Source: Tigriopus japonicus
Taxonomy: Eukaryota > Arthropoda > Copepoda > Harpacticoida > Harpacticidae
Direction of reading: 5' to 3'
Length of the DNA: 64,000 nucleotides
Assembly (NCBI GenBank): GCA_010645155.1
Contig: CM021313.1
Span: 1,302,904-1,366,903 of the forward strand
Under the pieces are notes generated by a model, which had not been told where the DNA came from, searched no databases, and saw nothing but the letters and a program-made list of their open reading frames with translations. Shown here one piece after another: positions 1-12,900 of the stretch (position 1 is its first letter; every line of letters begins with the position of its first letter). The position numbers and the translations under genes were made by a program.

Positions 1-596
1 TGTAGTAAACTTTTTGACCAAAGACTAAACAAAGACCAATAAGGCAACACCAGAACTAAATCGAGTTAGAGTTCGGTAAGTAGTTGTAATGATGGACTTC
101 GAGTTGGCAGTGCTGCCACATTTTATTCACGTTATGTTAGCCGTTGAGAAATTTAATGGTGGTAAGCTTTCTGACCCTTAAGGACCAAAATGGCAAAACT
201 ATGGCAAAAATCGAACTCGAAATCCATCAGAATTGAAAATAGAGAAAATGTAAATTAAAGACGAGTCTCCTTTGCCAACGATTTCCTTGCCTTTGCTTTG
301 ATCTTTATGCACCCCAGAATTTCACCGAACGTCGAGTTTTTTTCCCTAACAGTAATCCCGTAAGAATATTACGTGTGAGTGTTTGATGAACAAATAAAAG
401 AATTGAATATGGGGCTCCGTAAAGGGGATTGTAATTTTTGACTAAAAAACTAATACTAGATTAATACAACCAAATATCCTGAGGCTTACTAATACCGTAG
501 GGTTATGAGCCACAATGGGTCAGAACCAAACTGTCATTTCATCAACCCCAATCACTAGAGTGAGTAGAAAAATTTAAGTAAATCGTAAATTTTCTT
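1..596. other. AT-rich intergenic, no gene seen
   Basis: No open frame of note and no recognisable gene or RNA in this stretch. It is AT-rich sequence leading into the minisatellite that follows. Confidence 0.6.
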
Positions 597-791
597 TAAT
601 TTTTTTGCCCCTTTTTTGGTCCAATTTTAATTTTTTTGCCCCTTTTTTGATCCAATTTTAATTTTTTGCCCCTTTTTTGGTCCAATTTTAATTTTTTTGC
701 CCCTTTTTTGGTCCAATTTTAATTTTTTGCCCCTTTTTTGGTCCAATTTTAATTCTTTTGCCCCTTTTTTGGTCCAATTTTAATTTTTTTG
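597..791. repeat. Minisatellite, 31-32 bp unit, about six copies
   Basis: A unit of the form AATTTTTTTGCCCC followed by TTTTTTGGTCCAATTTT is repeated head to tail about six times. Copies differ by one T in the homopolymer runs or by single changes (GATCC for GGTCC in one, AATTCTTTT in another). The array ends where GCCCC becomes GGCCCTCTTCG near 791. The high identity between copies suggests recent expansion. No coding potential. Confidence 0.9.
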
Positions 792-1214
792 GCCCTCTTC
801 GTGGGCCATTTTTTGGTCACCTCAAGTCATAATTGGCACCAAAAGACACACAGACCATATAATGGCTAAACCTCGCTTCGTGCGAGATAAAAGGGGACAA
901 CTTTGTTTCATCAGCTGGTACATAACACTATACCCTAAAATGGTGGGAATTTCTAAAGAACCTCTTGTACAAGAGCTTCTGTAGGAATTTCGAACTTTTC
1001 AAAATTTTGCCAGTGTGGCCAAATCCTGAACAAACTCAACGTACCGCACGTACTTTGTTCTCGACGCGAGTGAGCGTCGTTACTTCTGAGCACGCGGTCG
1101 CCCTAAGATTTTGAAGCTAGCGCAGCTAGGCCAAGTGGTGTCCCTTTTCTCTCGCCGACGGAACGGGCCAATGCGACATCTAGTCATTATTTGATCTGTG
1201 AAAAGACAGGTGCT
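792..1214. other. Intergenic, nothing recognised
   Basis: Unique-looking sequence between the minisatellite and the transposon-like element. About 1040-1150 is noticeably more GC-rich than its surroundings, but it has no coding or RNA signature that I recognise. Confidence 0.5.
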
Positions 1215-2116
1215 AACACATCCAGCCTGACCAATTTTAGCTCTTTAGAGCTAAATTTAGCTCTTCTTCCTGATATTTTGGAAATTTGGCTCCAAATTTG
1301 AGCATTTAGCTCTTTTGGCTCTTTTAGCTCCTTTTGAAATATTTGGCCATTTTTTAGCTCTCTTTCTGAGAATTTTAGGGATTTTTGGCTCCTTTTTACA
1401 ATTTTTGAAGTTGCCAGATTTTCTACCTCAACAAAATGAGGCTTGTTTAAAAATGGTCATTCTTCTTACAAATACGTAAGATTTTCAGGACAATCGACTC
1501 CAAACTATGGCTCTTCCTGCTGAAGCAAAAAAATAGCAGCTTTTGGATAGTTTTGATCTCCACCAACGTGGTGATACCGACTAAAACCTTGACTTAGTTT
1601 ACTCTTTGATTCTAACTACTCTACTCTAACTGACAAAAAGTTCATTTGATGTGGTTGAAATTTAGCTTGTGAGCTTTGAATTACGGGCAAAACAATGGGT
1701 TAAATTAGATTTTTCTCTGGTCGGCCCCGAAATGAAAAACGGCTTTTGCTAATAACCGAGGCATAAAGGTCTTTTATTATCCACGGATCACTATCTTCTA
1801 GTGATCTGTGCAATATCGTTGCTCTATCTGTAACATTCAAAAAGCCAACATCACTTTGCACAACAACCTTTTTTTCTTGGCCGTTTTTAAGACAGTAAGA
1901 AAAAAACTACTAAAAGCAATTTTTCCATGTTTTAAATACACTGCCAATTACATAAGGCCCAAAACTATGATCATATTAGTGTTTTTAGCCTTTTTAAAAT
2001 AAGCTCTTTTTTACCTCTTTTTCCAAAAAAATAGCTCTTTTAGCTCGAAAATTTGCCCCTGAACTGAGGTATTTAACTCTTTTTGATCTTAAACAATTGG
2101 ACACGCTGAACACACC
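1215..2116. mobile_element. hAT-like non-autonomous element (MITE), 886 bp, with target duplication
   Basis: The element spans 1223-2108. Its left end begins CAGCCTGACCAATT; the reverse complement of its right end begins CAGCGTGTCCAATT, so the termini form an imperfect inverted repeat (12 of 14). The 8 bp just outside are AACACATC (1215-1222) and AACACACC (2109-2116), 7 of 8 identical. A CAG-starting terminus with an 8 bp target duplication is characteristic of the hAT superfamily. Inside both ends there are many short TTTAGCTC / GAGCTAAA motifs, as expected of hAT subterminal repeats. No transposase frame is present, so it could move only with a transposase supplied from elsewhere. The mismatches suggest an old insertion. 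Confidence 0.75.
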
Positions 2117-2839
2117 TGTCTTCAGTTCAAATTTCTTCTATGCCAAAAAATAAAGCCTTAATATTTAGCCAGAAATAACTAAATGTGCTGCTTAGTTGTA
2201 GCTGAATTACAAAGAATGATTACCAGAATGACTAAAGGCATCTTTAAATTCAATATTACCATTTTTTATACGGTTGGGGAATATTTTTTTTTAATTTTTT
2301 GGCCTTTTTGGAGTAAATTTAATTTAATTTTTTTGTGAAAATCAGTAAATTTTTCTACGCACTCTACCAATCACACTTCTTGCAAGTTTACTCCTCATCT
2401 TGAAGAATAGATCACTTTCAAGTCACTAGAGCATTAGGATCTAATATCGCTAGTTAAACGGATGTTGAGACACATTTTTGAAGTTACATTGTGAAAACAA
2501 TGTGTTAAAGAACGCTGAAATATACAAACACATACGTCCATAAGTTTCGATTGTTTAAGATTCACATCCACCAAATGATCAGAAAATATTGGTCGAATAA
2601 GTGAATAGATATTTATTTCAGGATAAAACTTTACAATGTACCTGTGTATTTATCAGTCTACAATGTAAAAATATATGGATTCTCTTTCTAGTTAAATCAA
2701 CTTGATTTCATCGTTTATGGTAGTTGTTCGTCCATAGTGAATTGACATTTCGAGATATTTTGCGCTTTTCCCGACATTTTTCAGTTCCAGTAGCAATCAG
2801 TTCGATGACAAGGTGACTGGTTACCACAGAAATGATTCG
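2117..2839. other. Intergenic, 3' flank of the ADP/ATP carrier gene
   Basis: AT-rich sequence between the hAT-like element and the stop codon of the minus-strand carrier gene. Apart from one candidate poly(A) signal near 2612 it holds no feature I can support. Confidence 0.6.
2612..2617 (-). terminator. Candidate poly(A) signal of the carrier gene
   Basis: TTTATT on the plus strand reads AATAAA on the minus strand, about 220 bp beyond the stop codon of the ADP/ATP carrier gene. Position and orientation fit a 3' UTR end, but the hexamer is common in AT-rich DNA. Confidence 0.35.
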
Positions 2840-3757
2840 TCAGTGGTGATGGGTATTCAAACGCCATCCAATGTAGACTTTCTTGAATTTGTCGAACCCG
2901 GAGAGTACACCCGCACCTGCCACACCACGGACGATATTCACACCAGCACCCTTATACATGGCCTTAGCACCTTCATGCTTCAGGATCTGCTTAAAGCAAT
3001 CGATGCTTCCCTTGTATTTGACCTTCTCTCCTGACGTCATCATCATTCGCCTTTTCACGGTATCGATGGGATAGGCCACCAAACCGGAGGTTATTGTCAC
3101 GCCCCATCCAAGGAGAAACGTGTGGACCCATTGGGCGTTATCACCCAACAAGATAGGCTTCAGAGAGTCGTAGAGGCCAAAGTACAGCCCTCGATAGATG
3201 AAGATACAGACACAGGAAACGGCAAAACCACGGTACAATCCCCGGATTCCGTCAGCTTTGATGGTTTTCATGTAGCAATCAATGATTCCATTGAATTGTC
3301 TTTGGCCGCCATTCCGAGCATCGGTGGCCAATCTAGTGCGAGTATAATCTATGGACTGGACGAAGAGAAGCGACACGGAGCCCGCACAGCCTCCACTGAG
3401 GATATTTTTAGTGAATTTCTCAGCCTGGCTGGAATTTTTGGAAAACTTAAACGCCTTCTTGAACTGGTCTTTGAAGCCAAAATTCAGCGCTTGTTGAGGA
3501 AAATACCGAATCACACTGGCGAAATTTCCTCGCCAAAAGCTGAGCACGCCTTCATTCCGGAGGGTTTTGGAAACACAGTCTTTCACACCACTGAAGCCTT
3601 GAGCAAGTTTGCCCTGTTTGACGAGCTCATTCTGATTTTGAAGCAAGAGTTTTACACGCTCAATGGGAGCGGCACTGGTTTTGCTAATGGCTGCGGCTGT
3701 TCCACTCAGGAAAAAACTCTCCGAAAAGCCCAACGTGTTGTGTCGGTTAGCACTCAT
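2840..3757 (-). CDS. ADP/ATP translocase (ANT, SLC25A4-6 family), divergent paralogue
   Basis: Mitochondrial inner-membrane carrier exchanging cytosolic ADP for matrix ATP; 305 residues in one coding exon. Three mitochondrial-carrier repeats are visible. Repeat 1 carries [10 protein letters not shown] and repeat 3 carries [12 protein letters not shown], close to the ANT hallmark RRRMMM but with Lys for the first Arg. Repeat 2 has [12 protein letters not shown], so the usual Pro of the Px[DE]xx[KR] signature is Ser. The start was set at 3757 (context CACC-ATG-A), not at an in-frame ATG 20 codons upstream, because a strong splice acceptor (pyrimidine run then TAG) ends at about 3783, so the upstream codons are probably intron. 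A 5' UTR exon upstream was not located. The ANT assignment is secure. Changes at normally invariant carrier positions suggest a specialised paralogue. Confidence 0.93.
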   Translation of the reverse strand: MSANRHNTLGFSESFFLSGTAAAISKTSAAPIERVKLLLQNQNELVKQGKLAQGFSGVKDCVSKTLRNEGVLSFWRGNFASVIRYFPQQALNFGFKDQFKKAFKFSKNSSQAEKFTKNILSGGCAGSVSLLFVQSIDYTRTRLATDARNGGQRQFNGIIDCYMKTIKADGIRGLYRGFAVSCVCIFIYRGLYFGLYDSLKPILLGDNAQWVHTFLLGWGVTITSGLVAYPIDTVKRRMMMTSGEKVKYKGSIDCFKQILKHEGAKAMYKGAGVNIVRGVAGAGVLSGFDKFKKVYIGWRLNTHHH

Positions 3758-6700
3758 GGTGCGCTCGATCTTCCAATCCCACCTAGAAAAAGAAGAAGAT
3801 GAAAGATGTAATTTCAAATGGTTTGCTTCTTAAGGGCGACATTCCATTCAAATGCTCGTGATCTGGTCAACGAGCTCAACAAGAAGTAGTCGGCTCACAA
3901 TTGTTCCGGGAATTTACAAATCATCTGATCTTGGCTGCGAGCGAATAATATCCTGAAGAGAAGACCCTCGGGGAAATACGCAGGCGGATACATTGAATAC
4001 CTGGGGAATTTTCCTTGTCGCTTGAAGATCGTCAATCCCCTCAACCCAAGTTCAAAATCATGCTTCCATGTTTTACGCTAACCAAGTATTTCCTGCCAAC
4101 AGCATGACTCTGAGTGATGGTAGTATACCTACAAGCCAACTCGATTGACGTGTACTTTGACGCATTGTTCCGCCCGCTTTTTGCAACCCTCCCTTCATTG
4201 GATAAGCAACCTGCTAGTTGAAATCCCACCGAACCGCTGTGTCTCGAACATTGGCCCTAAGGCAATTAGACATTGCAAAAATATGTGCAAGGGCTCCTTC
4301 CGAAGTGAATTCACATACCGACTCGGCTCCAGTAACTCGAGGAAGTGTTTAATGACCTCTGTCATTTGATTTCATTTTTCTCATCGCTAATTATTTAGCC
4401 GTGGCTCGGTAATTAAGACAACATTTATTCGTTGCCGGCACATGCTGTGACTCGTGAAGGAGTTGCAAATATTTCCTCTCAGTTCATCGAGCGCAATCAA
4501 CGTTGGTTGAGAAGTCGCTTGGTTGTCTCGTTTTGGGTCGTCGTCCGAGAGGACAGCGTTTTTGGTCTCGTACTATTCGAGGTCAACCCCCCAGACATTC
4601 TAGTCAGCTCCCAAGCGTGGGTTTAACCTTGTAAACCATACATTTGTGGAGACGCAGGACAGAAAGAAGGCAAAGTTGTTGGCCGTAACGCAAGAACTGA
4701 GCTGGTAGAGATGGCTAGTACTGCTCGGACTACTCAACCTCCTGGAACTGAAACAACCGCAAGGGACTTCTAACACTAAGCCCTAAGCACTTGTCGGTTG
4801 TAGTCACCATTGTCGTCGTCGTCATCGTCGTCAAACGAGTAGGTGTGCACTCCCCACTCCTACTCTCGAGTCGATGAATGAACGCCTAAAGATGGTTCCG
4901 GTTGTGCCTTTCAGAATTGAAATCGCCTTGGACAATCGTTCACAGATCCGTCCGCAAAGAAGGCACGCCTGATTCGCACTATTCTAATGTTTCAATGACG
5001 CAACAATAATACAAATACGAGTATTTTGTATGGAGCTACATTTCGGCAGTGAGGATTGACCTAGCCTTGGCCTATTGCGTTGACCACAAAACATGTCATG
5101 AGCAATATTTGCAGTTGTGTCCGTCCTCCTTCCCCCCAACCATTTTCTGTACCATAAAAACAAACGTGAACATGAATGGTACCCCTGCCTGGCTGCCGAG
5201 TTCATTCATTAGCTACTGAAATGCAGTTTCGGTATCTCAACTAGCTTTTATGGCCAAGACATACACACACACACCGCTCACACGTTTGGCCTTTGAGCTC
5301 AAAATGAGTCGAGAACTTGAAATCGATTGCGTGGACAGTGCTGGACAAAAGCAAACTGCATTCATTTTCAAACATTTCCTGATGCTTCTCGGGTGAGGAT
5401 TCCAACTATGCTGTCGTCGAACATGATCTCGAAAGATTGCATTCCGTGTCCATCAAATATCCATTTTGACCAATTTTATCCTTTGATAGTCAAACGAGCT
5501 ACGCCAGATCAATCATGAGATCCCGACTACATTCCAGAGTTTTGCATTCCCTTTGAGACTCTCAAAAATAGGCTTATGGTATCTACGTACACATGTTCGC
5601 GTGCTCAAGCTAATTGAGGCCTCGAATAATGCCAGTGCAAACTCACATCAAGGCCTACCAAAAAAGGTATATCCGGAAAGTGTACGCTGCTAGAAATCTA
5701 CAGAGGAGAAGTGAATTTAGAAGCTACCCCGTTTATCTTTATCGGGCGCTCTAAAGTCAAGGGTTGCAATTAAGAGTCACGAAAATAAGGAAAATGAACG
5801 CGAAACTTGTCGGGGCGGTTACTTATCGGCATTTTATTTGCTAACAGCTCAATCTTCCATACAATTATTAGGTAGACAACAAGAAATTAATACTAAACAA
5901 ATACCACCAACTTGGCACTGAAACTTGCCATATGTAGAAATTCCCCCTGTTCATTAGAAGTCGGGTGCACTAATTAAGATAGAGGGTGAGATTTTGCTGA
6001 GGCAATGAATGCAGCTGACGATGATTCACTTTCAGCCTCTTTTCTCTTATGATACAACTTTACAATAGAAATCAATGGCATTTGGGACGTGGAGGATTCT
6101 CGAGCAATAACGTAACAGATTGGTAGAAAAGGTTTCCCCTCCGTTCAAGTATTCTGAGAATAAATAGACTCGTCATTACGCTAGAACATGTTGGCTGCAA
6201 GGTATGCACATTCAATTCGCACTAACAATGTGTTTGGCTCGGATTTTGTTGGAAATGATTGAGGCATCTTTCGCGTTGCATCTAAGGCAAAATGCTCTGG
6301 ACAAAAAGCTTGAACACGTGAGCAATCGATGGATGGATGGTTCATATGGCCAAGGCAGCTTATGGATAAAGCCATGAGTCTCACTTCCAACCACAAAGGG
6401 TCTTTTCATTAACAGATGCTGTGGACAAATGCCAACTGCGAACTAAAGGATAATAAACAACAAACTTGTCTTTTTTAGTCCAACCATACACGAAGCCAAG
6501 GCTGATTTCAACAACTTGTTTCTACAGCAGTTTGTACTCGTTCAAACACACTCACATGCACATTGGATCATCATTATCATCATCTTCATCATTGCTAATG
6601 AATACCGCGAGATTACTTTTATGATTGGTGGGGTGCCACCTCTTCCGCATTTAGTATCACACAACAAATCTTCTGTCAATTGACAGGTAAAATAACAAAT

Positions 6701-9700
6701 CCGACTTTTCAAGGCGGCTTGCATGCAGGTAGGACATACCATGAATAGGTCCGTCGTAAAAAAGCTTTGGGAAGATCGAGTGGCTCTTTAGAATTTGGTG
6801 TGCGGAATTTAGTGATTGTGACCCATACAGAAAGTTCGTTCATTGTTGGACCGACTAAAGTCAGTGGTCACCAAACCACCTATGGTAACTGCCTTCTGTC
6901 TGCGAAAAACTTGATTACGAAAATGAAAAATGTCAAAGTCAAAAAATGCAAACTAACGATCTAATCCCTGTTACCCCGCGAAACCAGTCACGCAAAGGCA
7001 AATTTCGGGAGAAGGAGGACATGATTGTGCGATTTGATAGAAAAATGGTGTCTTGTCTGATCTCGAGTATTCAAACTCGTTTAAATGTACCTAGTTCCAG
7101 ACATTTGAATGGTCTTACCCAGATTAGTTATTGGAGAATCGACCAATCTCACGAGAAGCACAACACAAGATGTTTCTTTCTAATTGATGCCGTCCTTCTA
7201 TTTCATTTTACTTTTGGTTCTACTTTTGATGATTTCAGGGAATCAGTCTCTTCTCCGTTCACTTGAATACTTCTTCATTTTGGACGAGCCAAATGGCAGA
7301 ATTAGGACGATGACGCTCTTTGCTGTGCCGTGGCCGTTCGCTCGCTCACGAGACCAAATAACCTGTGGGGCACAACCTTTCCGAAATGCAGCACTCTCAC
7401 CGAAACCATCCAAGACGAGACCGAAGTATTGGAGCTTGTAGAAGTACTGGAGTGGGGCCAACCCGTAGAGGGCACTTTAATGGTGTACAACCACTCGTCT
7501 TCCTCCAACTTCCATCCCAGAGAATGGCATGAGGAGCAGCGAGCTGATGTCGTTGATACAATGGTTGTGGCGAAGGGGAATATAGAACTGTCGATCCCTG
7601 CCGACGTCTGAGTACAAGAAGCTTCTAACAAGAACAACCAATTTCTCTGCAAGTTCGCACTAGGTCGCTTTCCTGCGGCGGCAGCAGTACCACCTCCTCA
7701 GCCACAAACACTACCACGGTTCTTTTTCAGGCCAGGATTCTTCGCCTCCCTCCTCGTCTGTTGGTTTCCACCTTCGCCTTATGATTATTACGGCCACTAC
7801 TGCTGAATATGGATGGATGGATGGATAGTTGGTTGGCAGCAGAACGAACGAAGGAAAGTTAGTTTCCGTTCGCCTTCACCGAACAACCTGAGGGAGCTCT
7901 GTTCATGCCAAGAATCTGAGCCTAACTGACAAGATATGACGGGAACCACGAAGGTTCAGCTCAGGCCTTTTCGATCGATCCGCTTCTTTGGCCAACACTC
8001 AATGAAGCAAAAGTTGGTCTCGTACGTTGAATGGACGTAAGGCAATGCCGAACACGAGCATCTCGCAAGCGCAGAGAGTGAGAATGTATACTTGTAGTAC
8101 ATGTAGGCACCAAGGTAAGGGGCTTCGTGGGTGAACTAAAAGCGCAAAATACCAAAGATCGGGATGTGAAGCCTCTTATTCGTCGAGCTTGTTCAACGTT
8201 TCGGGCCTCCAAGCACAACGATGCTGGGAATTACCCAATGACTTTGATCCTTCAAGCAGAAGCGATCTTTACTCAAAAAAGAGCACTTGACGTTGGTACA
8301 ACCAAGGAATACTAGAGTTTTGTGTCCTTTGGTACGAGTTATATGCTATCGATTGCAATGCAATGGCGAAGGAAACACAGGTCAAGAGAGACATTGCCAT
8401 CGTTTTAGGTCCTTATCTAGTGTCAAAATTTCAAGACAAATGCAATCAGATTGGCTCCAATTGTATAGAGACTTATCTCGGCATATATCCTCCTTCAGAC
8501 AATTTTAAACTCAAGCAAAGTCAACCTTGTTGAACGCAATACGGATAACAAAAAATGAAAACATGATCCAAGATGACAAAAAAGCACTTGGCATGCATAT
8601 GCTTGGGCTTGTCAACTTTTTGTTAGTTTTTTGTTGTGCAGGTGAGGCGCCAAAGATTCATTCTCCTAATTCCCTTGGTCACAGCATTTTTATTCCAATC
8701 TTTTAATTCTTGGTGGATCAACGAAATATCGATTCCTTGGCCAATCTTAGAATCCTTAGAATTTCTCTGGAATGAAACAGTTCCTTTCCCAAACTTCGTT
8801 TTTAAAGGATCTCATGACGAGGAAAAGTGATGTGTTTCTAATGGATAAGTCGTCTGATCAAGAATATCATTTGAATTGGGAGTTTCAAGTTTATCTGGAA
8901 TACTTATTTGTCAATCAACTGAAATCAAGTTCATTCATAAATGCGTGCGTTCGCATTGTTAATGACACTGTCAAAAGGTCATTTCCAAATCACACTCATG
9001 CCAAAAACAAAATGGTAAAGTACTGCTCTTCACGTGCATTGATTGCATAAATTGGCCGGCACCTCGATGTGCAGACATGTGTCCATGAGTTTTGACAACA
9101 CAAATCTGATTTGCTTCATACGGTCCAGACTGCTAGGAATATATTCAACACGTTACAGCACCTCTGGTCATTATTTTTTAAAATTATCTTTTATATTTGT
9201 TTACTGCATGCATTAATAATTCCATACTTAAAAACGTTTGTAGGAAGTAAACACGCATTTGCATAAATATCATCCAGAGGTGTAAGTGAGAATCGGCGGA
9301 ATTTACAACAAAAACTGCTTGAACGTTTCAAGCTTAAGTAGCCGAGTCACAAAATCAACAAAAATAAGTGCTTAAAAAAAAAATAATCACGAGTTTCAAA
9401 ATTCTTTGTTCACTTAGTTTGCCTTTTTCACATTAGTTAGATTATTTAAAAAAGTACATTAATGAATTAATTGTCTTGTTATCAAGAGAAATGAATGTCT
9501 TAAAAGAAAGAGCTAATCGCTTTATTTTATTTCATTTCTTTAATAAGTCGAACTAAACCCTCTTGCAAGCAGTTTAGTACAACATTCTAATTCCAAAGTG
9601 GCGATAACAAAACACTGTTGCCGTTGTTTCAAACCATCTGAAACAAGTACTCTTGATCAGATTAAAAACTGAGACCAACGTACCTCTGCCAGCAAAGTTG

Positions 9701-9995
9701 AAATAATTTTCAAAATCACATCGATACTCCTCAAAAGAGAATGCTCTTGGTAAATTAATTCTAAAATTGCGAGTTTAATGAAAAAAAAAAATGACGTATT
9801 CGTTCAGTAACAAGAAATGATCCAAATATAGTAGTTATCAAAGCTCTTCAATTCGCTCTGATTGAGTGGAGGTTTCGGGTGAAGTAGACCCTGTCAAGAA
9901 AGGAAGTCTTCGAGTTCTTATCGTTTCGACTTCATTAGAACAACCTGAAGAATGCTTTTAAAGACTAGCAAGAAACGATTGTACACACGAAGAGG
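3758..9995. other. 6.2 kb intergenic region without a recognisable gene
   Basis: No frame here looks like a known protein. At about 7300-7660 the base composition is richer in GC and two overlapping antisense frames run for 93 codons (plus, 7330-7611) and 116 codons (minus, 7302-7652). Neither resembles a family I know and they are probably incidental. A short ATGG tetranucleotide run lies near 7810. The 5' UTR exon and promoter of the carrier gene should lie in the first part, and the promoter of the first integrin gene in the last few hundred bases. Confidence 0.5.
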
Positions 9996-12900
9996 ATGTG
10001 TAGGTATTTCATCCCTCTTTGGGCCTTTCTTTCGTTGTCTTTGGCTACCTCCGAGCATTGCTCCGACGAGCAAAATCAGCCCATCTCATCGTGTGACCGA
10101 TGCTTATGGAGACCAGACTGCCATTGGTGTCCGACCATGACCTCCAATTTGGCCCGTGGATGCATAAGAAAAACGATTCCATGTTCGGATACGCCCATCA
10201 TTTCAAAACCCAAAGTCAGGGTACAAATGGCTGTACCCATCAACAGGAACAACTGGATAAGTCCGCAAAAGGTAAAACTGGAATTGAGCCCTCAGACACC
10301 TGCGAATGTCCATTTCGAAGCTGAACTCTTTGATCTACCGGTGGACATTTATTTTTTGATGGATCTCTCGAACTCGATGAGCATTCACAAGGAAAATCTC
10401 CAGAACACGGCGGGTGTCATCGCTAATGAAGTGATGTCCCTTACTTCAGATTTTCGTTTTGGTTTTGGGTCGTTTTCGGACAAACCCACACCTCCTTTCG
10501 CCTCTGAGTTAGCCACTTATAAATACCTGATCAACTCTGGTCGTCGTCGACAACCTCCACCCTACAGCTTTCATCATCATGTTTCAATGACCCAAAATGC
10601 CACCTTCTTCCGGCAAAAAGTGTCTGATTCTCTATTGGCGGGTAATATTGACAGTCCGGAGGCGGGTATGGATGCTTTGATGCAAGTTTTGGCTTGCGGT
10701 GAGATCATTAAGTGGCGGCAAGATGTTCGAAAAGTGATCATATTCATCACCGATGAAGATAGTCATTTCGCTTACGATGGATACTTGGGCGGGATAACAA
10801 TCCCGAATGATGGTGAATGCCACTTGAAGAAATCAAATGAGGGGGAACATTACTATTACGATAAAGAACTTCAAATGGATTATCCGTCCTTCGGACACAT
10901 CGCAGATAAAATGAGCCAAAAAAATATGGCCGTTATTTTTGCTGTGGACAGCTATATGGAATCGCTGTATAAAGAACTGAGCAAGTTCTTGCAAGGCACG
11001 GTCAATGTAGGTATCCTGGGCAAGGAATCCTCTTCCCTGACCTCGATTGTGACCCAACAATACCGTCAGATCAAGAGCCGCTTGGCCTTGGAGGCTACCT
11101 CCGACAACAAGGATCTCGAGCTCCAATTGAAAGCGGACAAATGTGAGAATCCTACTCTGTCGAGCATAGTGTGTTCCAATGTGACCCAAGGACAACCGAT
11201 TAAGTTTCAACTTCAAATCACTGCCAAGGAGAGTCTTTGTCGAAACCCGGAACGTGACAATCAAATCACAGTGAGCATCGTTGGCTCCAGCAACCATCAA
11301 CTGACAGTTGAACTCGGATGCGAGCAATGCCAATGTGAAAACGGAGTCAAAATCCCCAATGCCCAAGAATGCGACAGCAAAGGAACCTTCCATTGCGGAG
11401 GGTGTATCTGCGATCAAGATCGCGTCGGTCGCCAATGCGAATGTGAACTAACGCAAACGACGGGAGATCTAAAGGAGTCGTGTATCGAGAAAGGTCAGGC
11501 TATTCCTTGCAATGGGCGTGGGGACTGCAACTGTGGGGTGTGTCAATGTCAGGGCAAGTTCCGAGGCGAGTTTTGCCAATGTCACGCGGATCAATGCCCA
11601 ACAAAAGAGTAAGTACACGTAGATTATAATAAAGAAGAAGGTTAGTTTGAAAGTACTTACCTGATGCTCCGTGTCCTTGGCGTCATGCATTCGCCCAAAC
11701 CCAATCCACTTCATGCTGTGTTTTTCATGGCCATGAACGACTCTCGGACGCATGCACGTTATCACCAGTTGTCACAACTTTGGTTAGAAAGCAAACAGAG
11801 AGCGGGACTATGTAATAATGCAGGAACCCCTTGAATAATACAACGCAAACTCAAGTCCGGCATTAAATGCAACCTTAGATCTAACTTTTCATTTCACGCT
11901 AGACCCGGCATCCCGTGCTCTGGCCACGGCCATTGCTCTTGCGACAAGGATTCGCAAACCTCATGCACATGCTATGAAGGCTGGTCGGGTTTGGATTGCA
12001 GCTGTGCTCAGAACTTTGATGTTTGCAAGACCAAGTTCATGCAAGATCCTTGCATGGGTCGGGGCACCTGTGTCTGTGGCGAATGTCAATGCCAATCCGG
12101 ATACTATGGCAAGTATTGTCAAAAGTCCACCTCCATGACCACCTGTGAGAAACTTGAGCCGTGCGTCAAACTGAAAACCTTTAAACCTGAGGGCGAGGAC
12201 GCCGACGAGAGTGAGTCCATCCTGGAACTAAATAAATTAATCCTCTTGCCCTTTGCTTGAATTGAACGGACTTTTGTAATTACCAGTTCATGCCGAATGG
12301 ATGGAGGAGTGCAAGGAGAACCTCTTCATGGGCCAGGAGTACGTATTTGGCGGTATGCAAAACGTGCTGAAGGCTTGCCAAAAAGAGCTAGATGAGAGCT
12401 CCTTGATCTTTGAACCCGATAGCTCACACGATCTCGAATGCGAGGACCTGTTCAAACGATACGATGCGGAACAATTGGCACAAGAACTGGAGCGCAGGGA
12501 ATCCAATGGCACGTCTAGTCCTACCAAACGCGGGGACATCAACATTTGGACACAAGAACGCATCTTGTTGATGGACACCTCAAACATGGAGCGTTGCGTA
12601 GGCTACAAAGATCGGTGCGCATTCTCCTTCTATCATGAAAACATCGAGGAGGACAAATACTTTAGTATGGATCCGGAAAAGGTGAGCCTACGAACATGAA
12701 ATCAAGGGAAGGATGTTGATTGTGACAATGATTTTTCTTTTCATAGGACCCTGGCAAAGTTTTGGTAGCTTTCCGTAATGTCAGTGGAACCTACCAAGCA
12801 ATCACCTCTTGCACGGCTATTCCGATGGCCGTGATCATGGGATCGAGTATAGGACTTCTCCTTTTGATTGGTATCATTTTATTGGTGACTGCCATTGTGA

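Noticed and set aside
3122..3802. 226-codon plus-strand frame over the carrier gene
   Set aside because: It is antisense to the ANT coding region, whose protein is clearly recognisable; the plus frame resembles nothing.
7302..7652. 116-codon minus-strand frame and overlapping 93-codon plus-strand frame
   Set aside because: No recognisable motif on either strand, and the two overlap; the GC-richer composition alone can explain the open frames.
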